A program made the translations under genes and the position numbers. 64,000 nt of DNA from RUG100 sp050953405 (GTDB taxonomy: Bacteria > Bacillota > Clostridia > Peptostreptococcales > Anaerovoracaceae): the NCBI GenBank assembly GCA_050953405.1, contig JBMNMP010000002.1, forward strand, positions 62,001-126,000, written 5' to 3'. This document shows positions 1-8,581 of this stretch, one piece after another (positions within the stretch are counted from its first letter, which is position 1; every line of letters starts with the position of its first letter). Below the pieces are notes generated by a model. The model had not been told where the DNA came from. It was given only the letters and a program-made list of their open reading frames with translations, and made no database searches.

Positions 1-28
1 GAATTTATATAATCAGGAGGAACCGGTA

Positions 29-2350
29 ATGGAAAGCATCAATCAAATCATCAAAAGAGACGGCCGCAGGGTTGATTTCGATATCAACAAAATTGCAGTG
101 GCTATTTACAAGGCGGCCGAGGCGCTGGGGGGTCACGACAAGGATATGGCGCTTTATCTTGCGAGACAGGTGGAACTGTATCTGGTGCAGAAATGTCACA
201 AGACGACGCCTACTGTGGAAGAGATACAGGATGCGGTAGAAAAGATCCTGATCGAAAACGGACATGCGAGAACAGCCAAGGAATACATCCTCTACAGGGC
301 GGAACGCACCAGGGTGAGGGACATGAACACCAGGCTGATGAAGATATACGAAGACCTGACGTTCAAGGATGCCAAGGACAATGACGTCAAGAGGGAGAAC
401 GCGAACATCGACGGAGATACCGCCATGGGCACTATGCTGAAGTATGGCAGCGAGGGCTCCAAGCAGTTCTATCAGATGTTCGTACTGAAACCGGAACATG
501 CCAAGGCTCACAGGGAGGGCGACATCCACATCCACGACCTCGACTTTCTCACGCTGACAACGACATGCTGTCAGATAGAGCTGACAAAGCTGTTCAAGGG
601 CGGTTTCAGCACCGGACACGGCTTCCTCAGAGAACCCAACGACATCGCCAGCTATGCGGCTCTGGCCTGCATCGCGATACAGTCCAATCAGAACGACCAG
701 CACGGCGGCCAGTCTATACCGGACTTTGATTACGGAATGGCTGACGGTGTCCGCAAGACATTCAGAAAGCTGTACTGGACAAACGTGGGCAAGATGCTGG
801 ACATCCTGGAGGATCTGGACGACGGCACGGACAGGATCAAGGCCCTGGGGCAGAAGATCATGGATGAAGAAGGCATCTATCCGGTGATGGATAACGACAA
901 CGGATATCAGGATATTGAATTGAAGTATCTCAGGGAGATCGTCTCCGGGGAAGAAGCTGTCAAGATCCAGGAGAGATCGATGAAGTACGCTCACAAGGAG
1001 ATCAGGCGGGCGACCCTATCAGGCCATGGAAGCTTTCATACACATACTTGAATACCATGCATTCGAGAGCAGGTGCGCAGATACCGTTTTTCCTCGATCA
1101 ACTATGGTACCGATACTACCAGCGAGGGCAGGCTGATTTCAGAGAATGTGCTCCTGGCAACGGAAGCCGGGCTCGGCAACGGGGAACACGGCTATATTCC
1201 CGATACATATCTTCAAAATCAAAGAGGGCATCAACTATAACCCTGAGGATCCGAACTACGATCTGTTCAAGCTGGCCTGCATGGTTTCCGCAAAGAGGGC
1301 TGTTCCCCAACTTTTCCTTCCTCGATGCTCCGTACAATCTGCAGTTTTACAAGCCGGGCGATCACAACACGGAAGCCTGCTATATGGGTTGCAGAACAAG
1401 GGTTATTGGAAACCAGTATGACCCCTCGCGCGAGGTAGTTGGAGGACGGGGGAAATCTGTCATTCACTTCCATCAATCTGCCGCGGCTGGGCATCAAGGC
1501 GCACGGAGATATCGATTTCTTCTTCGAACAGCTGGCTGACAAGGTCACTCTGGTAATCGACCAGCTGAACGAGAGATTCAAAATACAGGCTTCGAAGAAA
1601 GTGAAGAACTATCCGTTCCTCATGGGACAGGGCATCTGGCTGGATTCGGAAAAGCTGAAGCCGGAGGACACGGTCGGCGAGGTGCTCAAGCACGGAACGC
1701 TGACTGTCGGCTTCATCGGTCTTGCAGAGTGCCTCAAGGCCCTGATTGGCAAACATCACGGGGAGAGCAAGGAAGCTCAGAACCTCGGTCTTGAGATCAT
1801 CGGCTACATGAGAAAGCGCATGGACGAAGAGACGCGCAAGACGGGACTCAATTATTCACTGATCGCGACGCCGGCCGAAGGACTTTCCGGCAGATTCGTG
1901 AGGATCGACAAGGAGAGGTTCGGGATCATCGAGGGAGTCACCGACAGAGATTATTACACCAACAGCTTCCACGTGCCCGTGTACTACAACATCAGCGCTT
2001 TCGACAAGATCAAGATCGAGGCGCCGTATCATTCACTGACTAACGGCGGCCACATAACTTATGTGGAACTCGATGGAGATCCGTGCAAGAACCTGGAAGC
2101 CTTCGAAAAGATAGTCAGGTACATGAAAGAATCCGGCATAGGTTACGGCTCCATCAACCATCCGGTCGACAGGGATCCTGTGTGCGGCTTTACGGGTATC
2201 ATAGATAACGAATGCCCGGTATGCGGCAGGCGTGAACACGGCGGCGACAACGGTCACGAGAGGATCAAGAGGTTTGCCGAATTCAAATCACAGACGGCCG
2301 CAGACCGCCCGGAGACCAGTGAAGAAGAGGGTGAAGCAATTGTCGGCTAG
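29..2350 (+). pseudogene. nrdD: Anaerobic (class III) ribonucleoside-triphosphate reductase, broken by several frameshifts in this sequence
   Basis: Class III reductase that makes dNTPs without oxygen using a glycyl radical installed by NrdG. The first 328 residues read cleanly: an N-terminal ATP-cone (IKRDGRRVDFDINKIA) and the start of the barrel (HIHDLDF). After that the homologous reading moves between frames: an extra base near 1013-1016, a missing T near 1088-1091, and extra bases near 1187, 1299 and 1448-1452. Recognisable blocks continue across all three frames, for example SAKRLFPNFSFLDAP once the base at 1299 is removed. The reading then returns to the original frame to the TAG at 2348. 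A CPVCG zinc motif is present near the end, but I cannot read the glycyl-radical motif (RVCGYLG-like) in any frame, so the tail may hold further errors. Start ATG at 29 follows AGGAGGAACC. The cause is either sequence error or recent decay. nrdG follows immediately. Confidence 0.9.
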
Positions 2351-2867
2351 CAAGCTGGATCTGGCAGGTGTCATCAGAGAATCCATTGTCGACGGACCGG
2401 GCTTCAGGTTCGTGGTCTTCTGTCAGGGCTGTCCTCACGACTGCCCCGGATGTCACAACATGTCCACTCACGAATTCCACTGCGGCAAGCAGACCGATAT
2501 CGGGAAGATACTGGATGCCGTTGATGAAGATCCGCTGCTGCAGGGAGTGACCTTCAGCGGCGGCGAGCCCTTCTGTCAGGCTGAGGCCCTTGCGGATCTG
2601 GCGCAGGGTATCAAGGCGAAAGAACGGCCGCTGGATATCGTGACTTTCACAGGTTACACCTATGAGGAGCTGCTGAAAATGTCGGCTGCAGATGCGAACG
2701 TAGGCAGGCTGATGGGACTGTGCGATCTGATCATTGACGGGAGATATGTGGAGGCACAGAGAGACCTCTCGCTGAAATTCAGGGGCAGTAGGAACCAGAG
2801 GATAATAGACATGCAGGCAACCCGCAGAGAAGGCAAAATAGTACTCGCAGAAGAATATATGTCATAA
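2331..2867 (+). CDS. nrdG: Anaerobic ribonucleotide reductase activating protein (radical SAM)
   Basis: Radical SAM enzyme that abstracts hydrogen from the glycine of NrdD and so activates it. The cluster-binding motif C-x3-C-x2-C is visible as CPHDCPGC near residue 28, followed by TFSGGEPFCQ (the GGE motif) and the C-terminal KFRGSRNQRI block typical of NrdG. Length is about 178 residues, normal for the family. The start overlaps the end of nrdD: GTG 2331 and TTG 2340 are both possible, and AGAGGG at 2326-2331 suits TTG 2340 best. The gene is intact although nrdD is broken, which argues that the pair is functional in the living cell. Translational coupling with nrdD is likely. Confidence 0.9.
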   Translation: MKQLSASKLDLAGVIRESIVDGPGFRFVVFCQGCPHDCPGCHNMSTHEFHCGKQTDIGKILDAVDEDPLLQGVTFSGGEPFCQAEALADLAQGIKAKERPLDIVTFTGYTYEELLKMSAADANVGRLMGLCDLIIDGRYVEAQRDLSLKFRGSRNQRIIDMQATRREGKIVLAEEYMS

Positions 2868-2880
2868 TGCCAAAAAATAC

Positions 2881-2910
2881 TTGTAATAACTGGTATAAGT
2901 GTGTTATAAT
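2881..2910 (+). promoter_or_regulatory. Sigma-70 type promoter of rpmB
   Basis: TTGTAA at 2881-2886 and TATAAT at 2905-2910 are separated by 18 bases and lie about 65 bases before the rpmB start. Prediction from consensus only. Confidence 0.6.
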
Positions 2911-2975
2911 CAACATCGTTCGCGAGTAATCAACTCATGACCATAGATCATTATTAAGGTAAGGAGGTGCGGCAG

Positions 2976-3167
2976 ATGTCAAGAAAATGTGAAATTTGCG
3001 GCAAAGGACAGGTTTCCGGAAATACAGTTTCCCACTCGAACAGACATTCAAAGAGAAAGTGGAATGCTAATATCCAGACCGTCAGAGTCGAAGAAGACGG
3101 CAAAATTAGGAAGGCAAATGTATGCACTAGATGCATTAGATCCGGATTAGTAAACCGCGCCAACTAA
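2976..3167 (+). CDS. rpmB: 50S ribosomal protein L28
   Basis: Small basic ribosomal protein of the large subunit, 63 residues, the usual length. It begins MSRKCEICGKG and carries the zinc-ribbon cysteine pairs C-x2-C near residues 5-8 (CEIC) and again near residues 51-54 (CTRC), the zinc-binding form of L28. The strong site AAGGAGGTG at 2961-2969 fixes the ATG at 2976. The gene has its own promoter and its own terminator, so it is a single-gene transcript in front of the asp23-recG group, an order common in Bacillota. Confidence 0.97.
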   Translation: MSRKCEICGKGQVSGNTVSHSNRHSKRKWNANIQTVRVEEDGKIRKANVCTRCIRSGLVNRAN

Positions 3168-3181
3168 TTTTAGAAAAACAG

Positions 3182-3212
3182 AAATCTGTGCCTTACAGGC
3201 ACAGATTTTTTT
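3182..3212 (+). terminator. Rho-independent terminator of rpmB
   Basis: A 10-bp perfect stem (AATCTGTGCC / GGCACAGATT) with a 5-base loop is followed by a run of T. It sits 15 bases after the rpmB stop. Confidence 0.9.
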
Positions 3213-3217
3213 GAACC

Positions 3218-3631
3218 ATGAAAGAAAACAGCGTCAAGAAAACTGAATACGGTAATATAGCAATAACCAGAAACGCGGTCGGGCAGGTCCTCATGCGGGC
3301 AGTGGAAAAACATCGCCACAACGTGATGCTCTCCAACCGCAAGGGACGCGTGATCGGAAAGATAACCAGGCTCAGCGGCTATAACCAGATAGACGATATG
3401 GAGATATTCTTTGATGACGACGGAGCTGTCAGCGTCAAGGTATATCTTGTGATACGCTTTGGAGCCAGCATTACCAGGACCTGCGTCCACATAGTGGACG
3501 ATATTCACAGTGGCCTGGTTTCCGTGATGGGCCGGGAACCGAAGGTGGTCACCGTAGCCGTAAAGGGAATACTCTCCAAGAATCTGGCCAAGAGGAACAT
3601 CGAGGTGAGCAGGAGCTATGGAGATAAGTAA
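3218..3631 (+). CDS. Asp23/Gls24 family envelope stress protein
   Basis: 137-residue protein of the Asp23/Gls24 (DUF322) family, cytoplasmic proteins often found at the membrane and induced by alkaline or envelope stress. The family pattern is a beta-rich N-terminus (YGNIAITRNAVGQV) followed by an alternating valine segment (VSVKVYLVIRFG) and the conserved end VVTVAVKGI. In many Bacillota this gene is followed by a DAK-domain fatty-acid kinase gene (yloV/fakA) and then recG. Here recG follows directly with a 14-base overlap, so fakA is absent from this position. The start lies right behind the rpmB terminator without a strong ribosome binding site. Confidence 0.85.
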   Translation: MKENSVKKTEYGNIAITRNAVGQVLMRAVEKHRHNVMLSNRKGRVIGKITRLSGYNQIDDMEIFFDDDGAVSVKVYLVIRFGASITRTCVHIVDDIHSGLVSVMGREPKVVTVAVKGILSKNLAKRNIEVSRSYGDK

Positions 3632-5630
3632 GCTGAAAGGCGTGGGACCCAAAAAGGCCGCGGCACTCGGCAATCTTTCCGTGAGAACGGTGGCCGATCT
3701 GCTGTACCTCTTTCCGCGCGATTATCAGGACAGGAGCACTGTGACCGCCATTAAAGACCTCAAAGAAGGTGAGGCAGCTCTGACGCAGGGCATGGTCGTC
3801 AATGTGAGGCAGTTCTCAGGCCGCAGCCGTATGCGTGTGAGTCAGATCCTGATCAGCGACGGCGAGAACGAACTGCAACTGATGTATTTCAATGCTTATT
3901 ATGTCGCCAGGAATCTGAAGAAGGGCCATATCTATTATTTCTACGGCACCCCCAAGGTCAACAAGGGCCGGCTCCAGATGATACATCCCGAATTCAGCGA
4001 TTCTATGGATGAAGAAGGCATCCTGCCTATATATCCCTTGACAGCCGGCATCAGCCAGCTGGAGATGAGAAAGCTGCAGCGTCAGGCCGCAGCTTATACC
4101 GATGAAATGGAGGACTATCTGCCGCCTGAGGTCATCAAAGAAAACGACCTCTGCACCCTGGGCGAAGCCCTCTCCTGGATACATTTTCCCCCTTCGATGG
4201 AGCTGATGAGGCGGGCGCGCTATCGCCTGATTTTCGACGAGCTGTTCATCCTGCAGACCGGACTGCTCATGATGAAGACTAAATCTGAGCAGGGCATCGT
4301 GATGGATGCGAGGGGCGCAGAACGGGAGTTCATAGATTCTCTGCCGTTCACGCTGACGGGCGCACAGGTGCGGGTAGCCGAAGAGGTGTGCACCGATATG
4401 GCTTCGCAGCACGTGATGAACCGGCTGATACAGGGAGACGTGGGTTCCGGAAAGACTGCCATCGCGGAGATCGCTCTCTATAAAGCGGTGAAGAGCGGCT
4501 ATCAGGGTGCGATGATGGCGCCCACCGAGCTGCTGGCAAGACAGCACTTTGAGGATCTCAGAAAGTCTTTCGCACCGCTGGGAGTTAGCGTGGGTTTCCT
4601 TTCCGGACACATGACAAAGACAGAAAGAGAAGAGCAGCTGGCATCCCTGGCCGGCGGAAATACCGAAATCGTGGTGGGCACACACGCACTGCTGCAGCCT
4701 GATGTGGAGTTCAAAAAGCTGGGGCTGGTGGTCACCGATGAACAGCACCGCTTTGGCGTCGACCAGCGCATGAGGCTCAGCGAAAAGGGCGAAGATCCTG
4801 ATGTGATGGTAATGACGGCGACGCCGATACCGAGGACCATGGCTCTGGTGATCTACGGGGATCTCGATGTCTCCGTGATCGATGAACTGCCTCCGGGTAG
4901 GACACCGATACTGACAAAGGCGGTCACCAGACAGGCCAGAGACAAAGTGTACGGTTTTGTCGAAGGAGAACTGGAGAAGGGCCGGCAGGCTTATGTGGTT
5001 GCCCCCCTGATCTCCGAAAGCGATGCCATCGAAGCGGCCAACGCCGAGGACCTGGCGCAGGAGATGCGGCACCGCTTCAAAAACAGGAGAGTAGCCCTGC
5101 TGCACGGTGCCCTGAAACAGGAAGAAAAAGACGCCGTCATGGAGGGCTTTCAGAACGGTGATTACGACATTCTGGTGGCCACTGTGGTCATCGAGGTCGG
5201 CATCAATATACCCAATGCCACGGTGATGGTGATCGAGAACTCCGAGCGCTTCGGGCTGGCGCAGCTGCACCAGCTGAGGGGCCGGGTGGGCCGCGGCTCG
5301 GAGCAGAGTTACTGCCTGCTGATATGCGGTGACGACTGCGGCGAGATAGCCCTGGAGAGAGCAAAGACGATGACCGAGATCAGCGATGGCTTTTACATCG
5401 CGGAGCGCGACCTCGATCTGAGGGGCCCGGGCGAAGTGTTCGGCACCAGGCAGCACGGCATACCGGATATGCATCTGGCAGACCTTGTGCAGCACATGGA
5501 TATACTGGATCTCTGCCGCCGCAAGGCCATGGAGATGCTGGCAAAAGATCCGCAGCTGACAGAACACGAGGCTCTGCACGACAGGGTAGTTATGGCATTT
5601 GGAGAAGACATGAGGAGAACATTGATATGA
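3618..5630 (+). CDS. recG: ATP-dependent DNA helicase RecG
   Basis: Branched-DNA helicase that regresses stalled replication forks and processes Holliday junctions. 670 residues, normal length. An N-terminal wedge/OB domain (about 1-230, beginning LKGVGPKKAAALG) is followed by a superfamily 2 helicase core: Walker A GDVGSGKTA near residue 273, DEQHRFG box II near 373, MTATPIPRT, and the C-terminal helicase lobe with QLRGRVGRG near 555. The RecG-specific tail DLDLRGPGEVFGTRQHG follows. The start overlaps the Asp23 gene, and the stop overlaps the rsmD start by four bases (ATGA), so the group is a tightly coupled operon. Confidence 0.98.
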   Translation: MEISKLKGVGPKKAAALGNLSVRTVADLLYLFPRDYQDRSTVTAIKDLKEGEAALTQGMVVNVRQFSGRSRMRVSQILISDGENELQLMYFNAYYVARNLKKGHIYYFYGTPKVNKGRLQMIHPEFSDSMDEEGILPIYPLTAGISQLEMRKLQRQAAAYTDEMEDYLPPEVIKENDLCTLGEALSWIHFPPSMELMRRARYRLIFDELFILQTGLLMMKTKSEQGIVMDARGAEREFIDSLPFTLTGAQVRVAEEVCTDMASQHVMNRLIQGDVGSGKTAIAEIALYKAVKSGYQGAMMAPTELLARQHFEDLRKSFAPLGVSVGFLSGHMTKTEREEQLASLAGGNTEIVVGTHALLQPDVEFKKLGLVVTDEQHRFGVDQRMRLSEKGEDPDVMVMTATPIPRTMALVIYGDLDVSVIDELPPGRTPILTKAVTRQARDKVYGFVEGELEKGRQAYVVAPLISESDAIEAANAEDLAQEMRHRFKNRRVALLHGALKQEEKDAVMEGFQNGDYDILVATVVIEVGINIPNATVMVIENSERFGLAQLHQLRGRVGRGSEQSYCLLICGDDCGEIALERAKTMTEISDGFYIAERDLDLRGPGEVFGTRQHGIPDMHLADLVQHMDILDLCRRKAMEMLAKDPQLTEHEALHDRVVMAFGEDMRRTLI

Positions 5631-6175
5631 GGATAGTAGCAGGAGATTTTAAAGGCAGAAGATTATACATGCCGAACGACGAGCTGATAAGGCCGACCAC
5701 AGAGAAGGTAAAGGAAGCGCTTTTTTCCATACTGGCGCCGGATATTTATGATGCCAATGTCTGCGATCTCTTTGCGGGCACCGGCAATCTGGGTCTGGAA
5801 GCTCTCAGCCGCGGTGCCAGGCACTGCTGGTTCTGCGATCACGCCGGTGAGAGCATCAAGCTAATCAAGGAGAACGTGGAAATGTGCCGGGCCGAGGAAA
5901 TGAGCACTATCATTCACGGCGACTACAAAAAGGCTCTCGACAGCATCGAACGTGAGGGAGAAAAGATCGATATCTTTTTCCTGGACCCGCCGTATAAAAA
6001 GACATTGCTCGAGAGAGCCATGAAGGAAATCGCTGCCAGCGGACTGCTCGCTGAGAACGGTCTTCTGGTAGCCGAGCACCACAAGCAGAAAGAGCTGCCC
6101 GACGAAGTCGAGGGGCTGAGAAAAATCAAGGAGAAAAAGTACGGTAGAGTTGTACTTTCAATATACATGTGTTAA
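5627..6175 (+). CDS. rsmD: 16S rRNA (guanine-966-N2)-methyltransferase
   Basis: SAM-dependent methyltransferase that modifies G966 of 16S rRNA in the small subunit. 182 residues, normal length. Visible motifs are the N-terminal RIVAGDFKGRRL, the RPTTEKVKEALFSIL block, the SAM-binding FAGTGNLGLEALSRGA near residue 50 and the catalytic DPPY near residue 120. It overlaps recG by four bases and is followed by coaD, an arrangement widely conserved in bacteria. Confidence 0.96.
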   Translation: MRIVAGDFKGRRLYMPNDELIRPTTEKVKEALFSILAPDIYDANVCDLFAGTGNLGLEALSRGARHCWFCDHAGESIKLIKENVEMCRAEEMSTIIHGDYKKALDSIEREGEKIDIFFLDPPYKKTLLERAMKEIAASGLLAENGLLVAEHHKQKELPDEVEGLRKIKEKKYGRVVLSIYMC

Positions 6176-6219
6176 ACTGAATCAATGGAAAATACAGGGA
6201 TAGATGGAGGAATAGCCCT

Positions 6220-6707
6220 ATGAGAAAAAGCACTGTATGCCGGATCTTTTGACCCGCTTACATGCGGACATCTGGACCTGATCACCAGGGCGGCGAAGAT
6301 GTGTGATACGCTGGTGGTCGGTGTCATCAAAAACCCGCAGAAAGAGCCTCTGTTCACAGCAGTGCAAAGAGTCGCTATGATCAGGGAAACTGTGAAGGAT
6401 CTATCCAACGTGACCGTAGATTCTTTCAGCGGACTGCTCGCCGATTACGTGAACAGCGGTGAATTTGACATAGTCATCAGAGGCCTGCGAGGCAATACTG
6501 ACTTTGATTCGGAGATCCAGATGGCACAGATGAATGCCAGACTTTACGAAGGTCGTGTGGAGACCGTATTTCTGATGACCGACCCGCGATACTCCTTTAT
6601 CAGTTCTTCAATGGCAAAAGAGGTCTGCTCTCTGGGCGGCAACCGTGGAAGGGCTGGTTCCGGACAACATATTGGCGCAGATGAAGCTGAAATTTAAGGA
6701 GGGTTAA
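6220..6707 (+). pseudogene. coaD: Phosphopantetheine adenylyltransferase, carrying two frameshifts in this sequence
   Basis: CoaD transfers AMP to 4'-phosphopantetheine, the penultimate step of coenzyme A synthesis. As written, the frame from ATG 6220 stops after ten codons. Removing one A from the run at 6225-6229 gives MRKALYAGSFDPLTCGH with the nucleotidyltransferase TxGH motif, and the reading continues to residue about 140. A second extra base (C near 6643-6644) hides the tail; removing it gives EGLVPDNILAQMKLKFKEG and a stop at 6705-6707. The corrected length is about 161 residues, exactly the family norm. CoaD is normally essential and single-copy, so these are probably sequence errors rather than decay. 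The next gene begins two bases later with its ribosome binding site inside the coaD end. Confidence 0.9.
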
Positions 6708-6709
6708 AG

Positions 6710-7315
6710 ATGCGAGTATTGGAATTACTGGAAGAGATCGAAGAAATTGTAGATACCGGTTCCGGATTGCCTCTGACGGGAAAGATAATGGTGGATTCCA
6801 CAGAGCTGCTCGAGATAGTGAAGGAAATCAGGACGGAGCTTCCCGATGAGATACAGCAGGCGCAGTGGATCAAGAATGAGAGAGACAGGATACTGAGAGA
6901 AGCCAAGACGGAGTACGAGACTATCATCCGCAATGCGCAGCAGCAGGCAGAAGATCTGGTGGAAACGGACAAGATAATGACCGAGGCCAGAAAGCGTGCC
7001 CAGGATCTCCTGGAGACCACGCAGGACAGCGTACGCCAGCTGAAGATGAGCACTTATGATTACGTCGACGGGATCCTCTTCAATTTTCAGGAAAAGATGG
7101 ACGAATTGTCGACTTCCTATTTTCAGGATATGTTCAAACAGCTGGAGGGAACCTTCAATTCCATCAATTCGACTCTGGCAGAGAACCGCGATGAGATCAA
7201 GGAGATGGCTTACAAGACGAGCATGAACCTGGATGCGGCATCCGGCGAAGAAGGCGCTGAAGAAAAGCCTCCCAGAGATGATTATGATGAATATCCGGAG
7301 GAAGAAGAAATATAA
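6710..7315 (+). CDS. Coiled-coil protein of unknown function between coaD and tmcAL
   Basis: 201-residue acidic protein. It begins with a short conserved-looking segment MRVLELLEEIEEIV and GLPLTGKIMVD, then a long heptad-rich region (about 55-120, QWIKNERDRILREAKTEYE and onward) expected to form a coiled coil, and ends in a very acidic tail (DDYDEYPEEEEI). No membrane segment or catalytic motif is visible. Proteins of this kind at this position in Clostridia are often labelled 'ATPase', but I see no Walker motif. AAGGAGGG at 6697-6704 gives a good ribosome binding site. The stop overlaps the tmcAL start, so the two are coupled. DivIVA-like scaffolding is possible but unproven. Confidence 0.75.
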   Translation: MRVLELLEEIEEIVDTGSGLPLTGKIMVDSTELLEIVKEIRTELPDEIQQAQWIKNERDRILREAKTEYETIIRNAQQQAEDLVETDKIMTEARKRAQDLLETTQDSVRQLKMSTYDYVDGILFNFQEKMDELSTSYFQDMFKQLEGTFNSINSTLAENRDEIKEMAYKTSMNLDAASGEEGAEEKPPRDDYDEYPEEEEI

Positions 7316-8499
7316 TGAGGGTACTCGGCATCACAGCTGAATACAATCCGATACACAACGGCCATATTTACCACCTGGAGCAGAGCCGGGCGGTGAGTAA
7401 GGCCGATTTTATCGTGGCCGTGATGTCAGGCGATTTTGTGCAGCGCGGTGAACCCGCGCTGATGGACAAGTGGACGCGCAGCCGGCTGGCGGTGGAGAGC
7501 GGAGTTGATCTTGTGCTCGAGCTGCCGTTTTATTTTGCCACCAGCAGCGCCGAAGACTTTGCACGCGGTGCCATCGGCATCATGCATGGGCTGGGATGCG
7601 TCAGCGACATCTCGTTCGGCTGTGAGTATCCGGAGATCGGAGTGCTCTACCAGCTGGCGGGCTTTTTGTCCGGCGAACCCGAGAGTTACAGTGAAGCTCT
7701 CAAGGAGGAGCTCGCTGCCGGCAAGTCGTTCCCGGCGGCGCGGCAGGCAGCCGTCAGCTCGATCCTGGGGGAAAGAGCGGCCGGTATCCTCGAGGGACAC
7801 AACAATATACTGGCACTGGAATACCTCAAGGCCATCAAACGGACCGGCGGCAGAGAGCTGCGTCCGCACGCGCTGCGGAGGATGAAAGGTGCAGGAGCCA
7901 CCGAGTCCAGGAGAAGGCTCTACGAGGGAGGCTATGCAGCTGCCAGGGAGATCCTGTCCCCGGCTGCCCGCAGGGAAATAGAAAAAAGCGGGCCCGGCAG
8001 GCTGGTATGGCCGGAAAAATTCTGGCCCCTGATCGAGGCCAGGATACTGCAGAGCGGTGAAGATGAGCTGGCTGCCATGCGCGGAGTCAACGAGGGAATC
8101 GAAAACCGGTTCAAGAAATATATCCGCTCCTGTGATTCTCTCGAGGAGTTCATCAGGAAAGTTAAGACGCGCAGATTCACGAGGACTGCGATCTGCCGCA
8201 TGCTCATCAGTATCCTCAACGGAGTGAAAAAGGATGAATTCAGCGATCCTTATGGAGCTCTGTATGCCAGGGTGCTGGCGGCCGGAGCCGGCGGCAGGAA
8301 GCTGCTGCGGCTTATCGGCGACCGTGAATGGGCACAGATCCCTCTGCTGACCAACATCAACCGGCAGGGCGCAGATCTCTCAGGCGAAGCCGCCAGGATG
8401 CTGAAAATGGATATCCTGGCTGCAGATCTTTACAATCTGGCGGCCGGACGCGATCTGTATTCCTGCAGCGATTACTGTATGCGGCCCGCCATGCTGTGA
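7315..8499 (+). CDS. tmcAL: tRNA(Met) cytidine acetate ligase
   Basis: 394-residue nucleotidyltransferase-fold enzyme (YlbM family) that uses acetate and ATP to acetylate the wobble cytidine of elongator tRNA-Met. The N-terminal HIGH-like motif is visible as AEYNPIHNGHIYHL (residues 8-21), followed by SGDFVQRGEP and the DLVLELPFYFA segment typical of the family; the C-terminal helical half (RLLISILN-like region, TNINRQG) also matches. The start ATG overlaps the stop of the preceding coiled-coil gene. Use of acetate as substrate fits its position immediately before acetate kinase. Older annotations call it a nucleotidyltransferase. Confidence 0.9.
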   Translation: MRVLGITAEYNPIHNGHIYHLEQSRAVSKADFIVAVMSGDFVQRGEPALMDKWTRSRLAVESGVDLVLELPFYFATSSAEDFARGAIGIMHGLGCVSDISFGCEYPEIGVLYQLAGFLSGEPESYSEALKEELAAGKSFPAARQAAVSSILGERAAGILEGHNNILALEYLKAIKRTGGRELRPHALRRMKGAGATESRRRLYEGGYAAAREILSPAARREIEKSGPGRLVWPEKFWPLIEARILQSGEDELAAMRGVNEGIENRFKKYIRSCDSLEEFIRKVKTRRFTRTAICRMLISILNGVKKDEFSDPYGALYARVLAAGAGGRKLLRLIGDREWAQIPLLTNINRQGADLSGEAARMLKMDILAADLYNLAAGRDLYSCSDYCMRPAML

Positions 8500-8505
8500 T
8501 CACTC

Positions 8506-8534
8506 TTGAATATACGGGAAAAATATCATATAAT
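8506..8534 (+). promoter_or_regulatory. Promoter of ackA
   Basis: TTGAAT at 8506-8511 and TATAAT at 8529-8534, spacer 17. It ends about 47 bases before the ackA start, and AAAGGAGAA provides the ribosome binding site. Confidence 0.75.
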
Positions 8535-8581
8535 AAAAACGTTCGCAACGAAAAAAATTAATTATATAAAGGAGAATTCAA

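Noticed and set aside
1010..1455. Programmed frameshifting in nrdD
   Set aside because: Five shifts of both signs without slippery heptamers or downstream structures do not resemble recoding.
3816..5579. 587-codon open frame on the reverse strand opposite recG
   Set aside because: It is the mirror of a conserved helicase gene; no ribosome binding site and no protein family match. The same holds for long reverse frames opposite the ABC transporter (25107-26396) and licD (52111-53853) genes.
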